Of a DNA stretch of 6,011 bases, positions 1 to 4,619 are shown one piece after another. Numbering within the stretch: the first letter of the stretch is position 1; every line of letters starts with the position of its first letter. Location of the stretch: NCBI GenBank assembly GCA_017990155.1, contig JAGNOM010000184.1, positions 1 through 6,011 on the forward strand, read 5' to 3'. Source of the stretch: Propionivibrio sp. Its GTDB lineage: Bacteria > Pseudomonadota > Gammaproteobacteria > Burkholderiales > Rhodocyclaceae. The translations under genes were made by a program, and so were the position numbers. The notes beneath the pieces were generated by a model, which worked only from the letters and a program-made list of their open reading frames with translations, made no database searches and was not told where the DNA came from.

Positions 1-197
1 CCGAAAATCTTCATGCGTCCGGAATCCTTGATGTAGATACCGGAAAGAATCTTCATCAACGTCGATTTGCCGGCGCCGTTTTCGCCAACAATCGCGTGAA
101 TCGTTCCCGCTTCAGCGGAGAAATTGATGCCCCGAAGCGCCTTGATCCCGCCAAAGCTCTTCTCGATCCCCTCAACGCATATCGCTTGAACTGTCAT
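1..197 (-). CDS. Sugar/polyol ABC transporter ATP-binding protein, N-terminal part (CUT2, RbsA-like)
   Basis: This is the first 65 codons of an ATPase that runs off the left edge. It would energise uptake of a sugar or polyol through the inner membrane, together with the binding protein encoded just upstream. The Walker A loop GENGAGKST lies at residues 38-46. It is preceded by KSFGGIKALRGI at residues 13-24, which holds the adenine-stacking aromatic (F15), and followed by LMKILSGIY, as in RbsA/MglA/XylG proteins. These normally have two fused ATPase domains and about 500 residues, so nearly 90% is missing here. The ATG at 197 is preceded at 5 bases by AAGAGGG (209-203), which settles the start. 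The gene begins 71 bases after the stop of the binding-protein gene and is almost certainly in the same operon. Substrate cannot be read from this domain. Confidence 0.93.
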   Translation of the reverse strand, partial: MTVQAICVEGIEKSFGGIKALRGINFSAEAGTIHAIVGENGAGKSTLMKILSGIYIKDSGRMKIF

Positions 198-226
198 GCC
201 AACCCTCTTTTCATGCGATGAATGGA

Positions 227-252
227 GGCGGGCAGAGGATTTCCTGCCCGCC
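227..252 (-). other. GC-rich stem-loop between binding-protein and ATPase genes
   Basis: GGCGGGCAG (227-235) and CTGCCCGCC (244-252) form a perfect 9-bp stem with an 8-base loop. It starts 16 bases after the stop codon of the binding-protein gene and ends before the ribosome-binding site of the ATPase gene. No U-run follows on the minus strand, so it is not a standard terminator. Hairpins in this place in binding-protein-dependent ABC operons (known for malE-malF) protect the upstream mRNA or dampen read-through, so that the binding protein is made in excess. That role is inferred here. Confidence 0.5.
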
Positions 253-268
253 GGTAATCACCTGTTGC

Positions 269-1243
269 TTAGTAGATCGAATCCTTGTCGTAGTACTTGT
301 CGACGTTGTCCTTGGTCAGGAGCAGCGGCGTGATGTACTCGTAATCGCTGAACTTGCGCTTGCCGGCCGTGTAGTCCTTGACGATTTCCATGACCTTCTC
401 GGCCAGTGCCTTCGGATTGTTCGAAGCGGTGGCGAGCATTTCACCGTTCTTCACGGCTTCGAGGCCCTTCTTGTAGCCGTCGTGCGCGATCACGGTGACG
501 TTCTTCAGCTTGCCGGCCGCCTTGAGCGCACGGATGGCGCCGAGGCCCATGTCGTCCATTTCGGTGTAGATCAGGTTGATCTTGTCACCGTGCGCGACGA
601 GCGCATCTTCCATCGCCTTCAGGCCGCCTTGCTGGTCCCAGTTGCCCCAGCCTTGCGTCAGCACCGCGAAGTTGGTGCTGCCATTGACGCGCATCTGCTC
701 TTCCATGACCGCGGCGATGAAGTTGTCGCGACGCGCGGCGCCCACGAGGTTGCCCTGGTTGCCGGAGATGATCACGGCGTTCATCGGCTTCTTGCCGAAG
801 ACCTTGACCGCGTACTCGCCGAGCATCTTGTTGTTGGCGGCATTGTTGGCCATGACGCGGGTGATGACCGGTGCGTCGAGGCTGATGTCGCTGTCGAGGT
901 CGATGACCGGAACGCCCTTGGCGGCAGCCTTCTTCGCGATATTCACGCCAGCGGCCGGATCCTGCGGATTCAGAACGAGGAAATCGATGCCTTGCGACAG
1001 CATGTCTTCGACGTCGGAAATCTGCTTGTTCATGTTGCCGGCGGCGTCGGTGGCGATGATTTCGTAACCGGCGGCCTTGGCGCTGATCTTCATGTATTCG
1101 GTCAGGCCGTTGAAGAATGCACCGTTCAGGGTGCGGTTCGAGAAACCGATTTTCAACGGTTTTGCAGCGGGTGCTGCCTGTGCCACGGTGCTTAGTGCAA
1201 ACAGACCGGCGGAGAGGACTGCGGCTCCGATAAGACGTTTCAT
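269..1243 (-). CDS. Periplasmic sugar/polyol-binding protein of a CUT2-type ABC transporter (RbsB-like)
   Basis: Secreted substrate-binding protein of 324 residues, type I periplasmic binding fold (Peripla_BP_4 family). Residues 1-23 are a signal peptide: MKR, a hydrophobic stretch, then AQA before the likely cleavage point ahead of AP. The mature protein follows the ribose-binding order: GAFFNGL near residue 41, LNPQDPAAG near 91, IDLDSDIS near 114, GAARRDNF near 168, EMDDMGLGAIRAL near 228 and AHDGYKKG near 253. Ligand contacts partly differ from E. coli RbsB: its LDRQ is LDSD here (Arg replaced by Ser) and its QND is EMD (Asn replaced by Met), while the Asp of FDG is kept (D255). Ribose is therefore unlikely, and the neighbouring polyol dehydrogenase points to a polyol. 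The ATG at 1243 is preceded at 5 bases by AAAAGGGG (1256-1249). It is the first gene of an operon with the ATPase, with a candidate activator-dependent promoter upstream. Confidence 0.93.
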   Translation of the reverse strand: MKRLIGAAVLSAGLFALSTVAQAAPAAKPLKIGFSNRTLNGAFFNGLTEYMKISAKAAGYEIIATDAAGNMNKQISDVEDMLSQGIDFLVLNPQDPAAGVNIAKKAAAKGVPVIDLDSDISLDAPVITRVMANNAANNKMLGEYAVKVFGKKPMNAVIISGNQGNLVGAARRDNFIAAVMEEQMRVNGSTNFAVLTQGWGNWDQQGGLKAMEDALVAHGDKINLIYTEMDDMGLGAIRALKAAGKLKNVTVIAHDGYKKGLEAVKNGEMLATASNNPKALAEKVMEIVKDYTAGKRKFSDYEYITPLLLTKDNVDKYYDKDSIY

Positions 1244-1326
1244 ACTTACCCCTTTTGATGTGGTTCAAATGCGCCAGATTGCGCCGCTGCGTTGACCGAC
1301 TCCCCGGTGTACGCAGCGGGAGGAAG

Positions 1327-1355
1327 AGTACAAAGCAACCGTTTGCGGCTCTATG
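1327..1355 (-). promoter_or_regulatory. Candidate promoter of the binding-protein operon
   Basis: On the minus strand, CATAGA (1355-1350) and TGTACT (1332-1327) are separated by 17 bases. The -10 matches TATAAT at 4 of 6 positions; the -35 matches TTGACA at only 2 of 6, as expected of an activator-dependent promoter. It was chosen because it sits at the same distance from the shared operator block as the candidate promoters of the other two transcription units. The leader to the ATG would be about 80 bases. Not proven by sequence alone. Confidence 0.4.
1335..1346. promoter_or_regulatory. Imperfect palindrome resembling a LacI-type operator
   Basis: GCAACCGTTTGC reads almost the same on both strands (10 of 12 positions symmetric, central CG). 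It resembles the GCAAACGTTTGC core bound by PurR/LacI-type repressors. It lies wholly inside the spacer of the predicted promoter, where a bound repressor would block polymerase. No LacI-type gene is in the window, so this is a weak candidate. Confidence 0.2.
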
Positions 1356-1387
1356 CGTATTTTTTGCAACACTATGCAATTTGTTAC
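1354..1387 (-). promoter_or_regulatory. Candidate AraC-family operator, copy 1 (binding-protein operon)
   Basis: On the minus strand GTAACAAATTGCA (1387-1375) is followed by an A-run (1365-1360) and TACGCA (1359-1354). The first block recurs upstream of the regulator gene and of the dehydrogenase gene, with the same A-rich block downstream. On the plus strand CTATGC occurs twice, at 1351 and 1372, exactly 21 bases (two helical turns) apart, which is the geometry of tandem AraC-type half-sites. The site ends at the predicted -35 element, about 110-145 bases before the start codon. Binding by the neighbouring regulator is inferred. Confidence 0.55.
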
Positions 1388-1463
1388 ATCAAAAAAGTAC
1401 AAGCCACATGCTGAAATTCTATGAGGGCAAGAAAGTGTCAGGTGTAGGGTGGGCGCAGCGACG

Positions 1464-1485
1464 CGCCGGGCGCGATCGCCCGGCG
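1464..1485 (-). terminator. Perfect hairpin behind the regulator gene, possible transcription end
   Basis: CGCCGGGCG (1464-1472) and CGCCCGGCG (1477-1485) form a perfect 9-bp stem around a CGAT loop, 46 bases after the stop of the AraC-family gene. No U-run follows on the minus strand, so intrinsic termination is unproven; it may mark a factor-dependent 3' end. Its place between two units with separate candidate promoters fits a transcript end. Confidence 0.35.
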
Positions 1486-1531
1486 GTCGAACTTCAGGAT
1501 GGGTGTTTCCCGCGAGCCGTGAGCGAAGGGC

Positions 1532-2506
1532 TCAGGCCGCTGCGAGATGACCGACGCCACTCATGCGGTTGCGGTGCTGGTTGATGAGTTCCGGCGAGTT
1601 CGAGCGGTCTTGGCGGAACTTCGACGGCGAGACGTTCATGTAGCGCGTGAAGTTGCGGTTGAACGTCGACAGCGAGTCGTAGCCGATGTCGTAGGCGATC
1701 GAGGTGATCGAGGCGTTGGTCTCGATCAGCATCTGGCAGGACTTGTAGATGCGCATGCGGTTGAGATATTCAAGGCAAGGGCAGCGCACCTGGCGCTCGA
1801 AGAAGCGCGAAAAAGCTGATAGTCCCATGTTCTCGCGCTCGGCGATTTCACGGCAGGAAAGGTCGGAACGGCTGTAGTTGTCGGCGATGAATTTCAGGAT
1901 CGAGTTCAGCCGCTTCATCTGGATGCCGTCGGTCTTCGGGAGCGAGAGCGACAACTGCGTCCGGCCCCGGTCCTCGCCGAGCAGGCTGATGATGCGGAAG
2001 AAGACCGAAAGTCGGTTGATTCCCGTCGCATTCAGGAGTTCGTGCAGCAGGGGCCAGGCTTCCTTGGAGGTGGCCTCCGAGAAATGAATGCCCGAGCGCG
2101 ACTCGTTGAGCAGTGTCGAAAGCTCGGCGCAATCGACGAAGCTGTCGATGCACTTCTGGGCGAAATCGTCATTGAACTGGACGACCAGGTCGCGCTCCGG
2201 AACCTGGATCGGGCCGGTCGGAAACTTCTCTTTTGATGCATCGGAAACCCACATGTGCGGCAGGTTGGCGCCCATCATCACCAGGTCGCCGGCCTCGAAG
2301 GTCGAGGCATGCGTGCCGACGTAGCGCAGACCCGACGAGCGCCGGATCAGATGAATCTCGAACTCCGGGTGATAGTGCCAGCCCGTATAGTTGAACGGGT
2401 AGTCGTGGCAAAAGATCAGGAAGTCCCGGTCGAGCGGGGTGGCGATCACTTCTCTCAAGGGCCTGGCGTTCACGGTGGTGTCTTTCACAAAAGCAGGATG
2501 CAACAA
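1532..2506 (-). CDS. AraC-family transcriptional regulator, probably of the polyol regulon
   Basis: DNA-binding regulator of up to 324 residues. The N-terminal half is a cupin-type sensor: WHYHPEFEI (residues 43-51) has the two histidines and the acidic residue of the AraC-type cupin, and LPHMW is at 82-86. The C-terminal half (about 197-298) carries the two AraC helix-turn-helix motifs: LSCREIAERENMGLSAFSRFF (around 216-236), then ITSIAYDIGYDSLSTFNRNF (267-286) and the family signature ending VSPSKFRQ. Such proteins usually bind a sugar or polyol and activate nearby genes. It lies between the dehydrogenase gene and the transporter operon, both with the shared candidate operator, as has its own upstream region. 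The start is uncertain: no in-frame ATG precedes the sensor domain and a stop lies at 2519-2521. Translation must begin at TTG 2506, GTG 2488 or GTG 2473; none has a convincing ribosome-binding site. Polyol control resembles MtlR of Pseudomonas fluorescens, but orthology is not shown. Confidence 0.93.
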   Translation of the reverse strand: MLHPAFVKDTTVNARPLREVIATPLDRDFLIFCHDYPFNYTGWHYHPEFEIHLIRRSSGLRYVGTHASTFEAGDLVMMGANLPHMWVSDASKEKFPTGPIQVPERDLVVQFNDDFAQKCIDSFVDCAELSTLLNESRSGIHFSEATSKEAWPLLHELLNATGINRLSVFFRIISLLGEDRGRTQLSLSLPKTDGIQMKRLNSILKFIADNYSRSDLSCREIAERENMGLSAFSRFFERQVRCPCLEYLNRMRIYKSCQMLIETNASITSIAYDIGYDSLSTFNRNFTRYMNVSPSKFRQDRSNSPELINQHRNRMSGVGHLAAA

Positions 2507-2622
2507 CGCAGCACGACGTCAAAATCCGGATTCGATCTGTAGAAATAGTCTCAAAAAGAATGCCGAAGATCGCAATTTGCAGCACGAAGTCGCGCTTTGG
2601 CTGCGACTTTTTTGTGCAAGGT

Positions 2623-2651
2623 AATATGCGACTCTATGTGCTCAGAGTCAG
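2623..2651 (-). promoter_or_regulatory. Candidate promoter of the regulator gene
   Basis: On the minus strand CTGACT (2651-2646) and CATATT (2628-2623) are 17 bases apart; each matches its sigma-70 consensus at 4 of 6 positions. The -10 lies 45 bases from the operator block, the same as at the dehydrogenase promoter and 2 more than at the binding-protein promoter. The leader would exceed 100 bases. A further TTGCAC followed by an A-run (2619-2608) lies at the expected transcription start and could be an extra half-site for autoregulation. Confidence 0.4.
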
Positions 2652-2656
2652 TTCGA

Positions 2657-2685
2657 ATTTTGCCGGTGATTGTGCAAAATTTTAC
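2657..2685 (-). promoter_or_regulatory. Candidate AraC-family operator, copy 2 (regulator gene)
   Basis: On the minus strand GTAAAATTTTGCA (2685-2673) is followed by GCAAAAT ending at 2657. It aligns with the copies upstream of the transporter operon and of the dehydrogenase gene; the distance between the TGCAA start and the ATTTT block (plus-strand reading) is 16 bases, as in copy 1. It lies about 150-180 bases before the TTG start of the regulator and suggests autoregulation. Confidence 0.5.
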
Positions 2686-2691
2686 ACGAAC

Positions 2692-2734
2692 GGGCGCGCA
2701 AGCGCCCCGGCGACAGGCGGAATCCTGTCGCCGG
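2692..2734. repeat. Two abutting perfect hairpins upstream of the regulator promoter
   Basis: GGGCGC (2692-2697) pairs with GCGCCC (2702-2707) around a GCAA loop. CCGGCGACAGG (2707-2717) pairs with CCTGTCGCCGG (2724-2734), a perfect 11-bp stem with a 6-base loop. They follow the hairpin at 2760-2783 in the dehydrogenase transcript. They may stabilise its 3' end or insulate it from the regulator promoter. No U-run or protein-coding potential is seen. Confidence 0.45.
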
Positions 2735-2759
2735 ATGCTTGATCCTGTTTTGCGAGGGG

Positions 2760-2783
2760 CGGCGCCTTGAGGTCAAGGCGCCG
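2760..2783 (-). terminator. Hairpin behind the dehydrogenase gene, possible terminator
   Basis: CGGCGCCTTG (2760-2769) and CAAGGCGCCG (2774-2783) form a perfect 10-bp stem with a 4-base loop, only 15 bases after the dehydrogenase stop codon. No U-run follows on the minus strand (the next bases are CCCCTCGC), so it is at best a non-canonical terminator or a 3'-end stabiliser. Together with the two hairpins further downstream it separates this transcript from the regulator promoter. Confidence 0.45.
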
Positions 2784-2798
2784 ATTTGGGGAGGTGCG

Positions 2799-4268
2799 TT
2801 ACGCGTAGCGGCGCACAGTTTCCTTGGCGCCGACTTCGTACAGCGATTTGAGTGCCTCAGTGTAGGAGGCGACGAAACGCGGGTTGTCGCACAGATCGCC
2901 AAAGACTTCGCGATTCTCGATGAAGGCCGTGATGTTCTCGCGGTTGTGCTGCGCGATCGCCATCAGCTCGTCCTTCATGCGGTCGACGACGGTGATCGGC
3001 TCGCCCTGTTCGTCCTTGCCTTCAGCGTAACGCGCCCAGCTGGCGACGACCGCCGCGCTGCGCTTGATCTCGCCGCCGCTTGCCAGATTGGCGCGAATCA
3101 CCGGCACCAGCCACTTCGGAATGCGGTCCGAGCTTTCAGCGCACAAGCGGGCCAGCGTGTCCTTCACTTCCGGGTTGGCGAAGCGCGCGATCAGCGTCCG
3201 GCGATAGAGATCGAGGTCGACGCCCGGCACCGGCATCAGCGTCGGCGTGCCTTCAAGTTCCATGTAGTTGAGCAGGAAGCGCTCGAACAGCGGGTCCTGC
3301 GTCACTTCGTGCGCGTAGCGGAAGCCCGAGAGATAGCCGAAGTAGGTCAGCGCCTGGTGACTGGCGTTGAGCAGGCGCAGCTTCATCAGCTCGTAGGGAA
3401 CGACGTCCTCGACGAGCTGGACTTCAGCCTTCTCGAACGGCGGACGGCCTTGCGAGAAGTGGTCTTCGAGCACCCACTGCGTAAACGGCTCGCAGACGAC
3501 CGGCCAGGCGTCGTCGATACCGAAGCGCGTCTGCACCTGCTCGATGTCGGCCGGCGCGGTGACTGGTGTGATGCGGTCGACCATCGCGTTCGGGAAGGCG
3601 ACGTTGGCCTCGACCCACTCGCCGAGCGCCTTGTCCTTGCGCATCGCGTAAGCGGCAAACATCTTGTGCGCAACTTCGCCGTTGGCCTGGATGTTGTCCG
3701 AACTCATGATCGTGAACGGCACGATGCCACGGTCGCGACGGCGGCGCAGTGCCTCGATGGTCAGGCCGAAGACGGTGGTCGGTGCGGCCTTGCCGGCGAG
3801 GTCGGCGGCGACGGCCGGGTTGTCGTAATCGAAGTCGCCGGTCACGTGATGGAAGTTGTAGCCGCCTTCGGTGATCGTCAGCGAGACGATGCGCGTCGAG
3901 GGTGCAGCCATCAGTTCGATGACGCGCTCGGGATCGTCCGGCGCGTACAGGTAGTCGACGATGGAGCCGACGACGTGCGCGTCGTAACGGCCGTCCGGGT
4001 TCTTCACGACCAGCGTGTACAGGCCGTCTTGCGCCTTCAGCGCGTCGCGCATGCGCATGTCGCCCGGCATGACGCCGACGCCACAGATGCCCCAGTCCAT
4101 TGCCAGGCCCGTGTTCATCAGGCGGTCGACGTACATCGCCTGGTGGGCGCGGTGGAAACCGCCGGTGCCGAAGTGGACGATGCCGACGCTAACCTTGGAG
4201 CGGTCGTAGGTCGGGCGCGTAACGCCTGCCTGGAGCTGCGGCAGGGCGGAATTGGAAAGCTTCAACAT
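2799..4268 (-). CDS. Mannitol 2-dehydrogenase family protein (polyol-specific long-chain dehydrogenase)
   Basis: Cytoplasmic NAD(H)-dependent enzyme of 489 residues, close to the roughly 490 of Pseudomonas fluorescens mannitol 2-dehydrogenase. It would oxidise a sugar alcohol to its ketose (mannitol to fructose, or D-arabinitol to D-xylulose). The N-terminal Rossmann domain shows VHFGTGGFHRAHQAMYVD (31-48). The second domain has the family catalytic signature KLRLLNASH: K296, N301 and H304 match K295, N300 and H303 of the Pseudomonas enzyme. SSDNIQANG (189-197) carries the conserved Asn (N192), and R374 fits its Arg373. The ATG at 4268 has GAGG 5 bases upstream, plus its own candidate operator and promoter. 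It stands alone between a T6SS remnant and the AraC-family gene. Substrate is not decided by sequence; mannitol, arabinitol and sorbitol are all possible. The third-position GC bias is strong: two sampled 60-base lines are about 68% GC. Confidence 0.95.
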   Translation of the reverse strand: MLKLSNSALPQLQAGVTRPTYDRSKVSVGIVHFGTGGFHRAHQAMYVDRLMNTGLAMDWGICGVGVMPGDMRMRDALKAQDGLYTLVVKNPDGRYDAHVVGSIVDYLYAPDDPERVIELMAAPSTRIVSLTITEGGYNFHHVTGDFDYDNPAVAADLAGKAAPTTVFGLTIEALRRRRDRGIVPFTIMSSDNIQANGEVAHKMFAAYAMRKDKALGEWVEANVAFPNAMVDRITPVTAPADIEQVQTRFGIDDAWPVVCEPFTQWVLEDHFSQGRPPFEKAEVQLVEDVVPYELMKLRLLNASHQALTYFGYLSGFRYAHEVTQDPLFERFLLNYMELEGTPTLMPVPGVDLDLYRRTLIARFANPEVKDTLARLCAESSDRIPKWLVPVIRANLASGGEIKRSAAVVASWARYAEGKDEQGEPITVVDRMKDELMAIAQHNRENITAFIENREVFGDLCDNPRFVASYTEALKSLYEVGAKETVRRYA

Positions 4269-4357
4269 GATGGCCTCGTTCGTATCAAAACAATGAAACT
4301 GGACGCCGCGTCAGCCGGCCGGGTTTCGGCACGCCTTTCAGCGGAACTTGGGCCGGG

Positions 4358-4386
4358 AGTATCGGCCGCGAGGCAATTCATGTCTG
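4358..4386 (-). promoter_or_regulatory. Candidate promoter of the dehydrogenase gene
   Basis: On the minus strand CAGACA (4386-4381) and GATACT (4363-4358) are 17 bases apart; each matches its sigma-70 consensus at 4 of 6 positions. The -35 overlaps by two bases the TACGCA end of the operator, as at the binding-protein operon. The leader would be about 80 bases. The remainder of 4269-4357 shows no gene or other signal that I recognise. Confidence 0.45.
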
Positions 4387-4420
4387 CGTACTATTTTCGG
4401 ACTTGAGTGCAATGTTTTAC
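4385..4420 (-). promoter_or_regulatory. Candidate AraC-family operator, copy 3 (dehydrogenase gene)
   Basis: On the minus strand GTAAAACATTGCA (4420-4408) is followed by GAAAAT (4398-4393) and TACGCA (4390-4385). The outer blocks are the same as at the binding-protein operon, where TACGCA is also present; they are two bases further apart here. The site lies about 120-150 bases before the dehydrogenase start codon and abuts the predicted -35. Confidence 0.55.
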
Positions 4421-4447
4421 GTCGGGGCGGGAGCGCCCTGCTGGCGG

Positions 4448-4594
4448 CTATGGGTGCAGCGTCTTGAGGATGCTGTCCCTCAGGTGCAGGAATTCTTCTT
4501 GCCCGGCGACGCTGTCGCACCTCTTGAGCTTGAAAGTGAAGGTTCGATCGCCCAGAGTCCCGCCACTATTTCTGGTCAGTTGGTCCGAAACGAA
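4448..4594 (-). pseudogene. Orphan 3' coding tail, probably a gene remnant in the T6SS region
   Basis: Between the Tli4-like stop and the dehydrogenase, the minus frame ending at TAG 4450-4448 reads like real protein: TFTFKLKRCDSVAGQ (4543-4499), then EEFLHLRDSILKTLHP. Codons there end almost always in G or C. The frame is open back to a stop at 4661-4663 but holds no ATG, GTG or TTG, and upstream of about 4594 it turns arginine-rich and unconvincing. It therefore looks like the end of a gene whose 5' part was lost. The final LRDSILKTLHP recalls the LFDSIVNSIRVRP that closes the Tli4 core next door, so it may come from an immunity paralogue or another T6SS-linked protein. That relation is a guess from a short stretch; a frameshifted longer reading is also possible. 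Confidence 0.5.
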
Positions 4595-4619
4595 TCTACG
4601 CCTCGCCAGCCGAGACGCG

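Noticed and set aside
218..1195. A 325-codon plus-strand open frame opposite the binding-protein gene
   Set aside because: Same codon-bias shadow; the minus strand encodes a clear signal peptide and binding-protein motifs.
2572..2580. GCAATTTGC palindrome near the regulator start as a further operator copy
   Set aside because: Too short, and it lacks the GTAA half and the A-rich block that define the three accepted copies.
2670..4406. A 578-codon open frame on the plus strand opposite the dehydrogenase gene
   Set aside because: It is a mirror of the strong third-position GC bias of the real minus-strand gene, lacks recognisable domains, and its product is rich in Arg, His, Val and Asp as such shadows are. 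The minus-strand protein has full catalytic motifs.
4425..4438. Small hairpin (GGGCG and CGCCC) just behind the orphan tail stop as a terminator
   Set aside because: Only 5 bp with no U-run; expected by chance in such GC-rich DNA.
4338..4520. A 60-codon minus-strand open frame between the Tli4-like and dehydrogenase genes
   Set aside because: Arginine/proline-rich with no motif; it overlaps in another frame the better coding signal of the orphan tail and crosses the candidate operator and -35 element.
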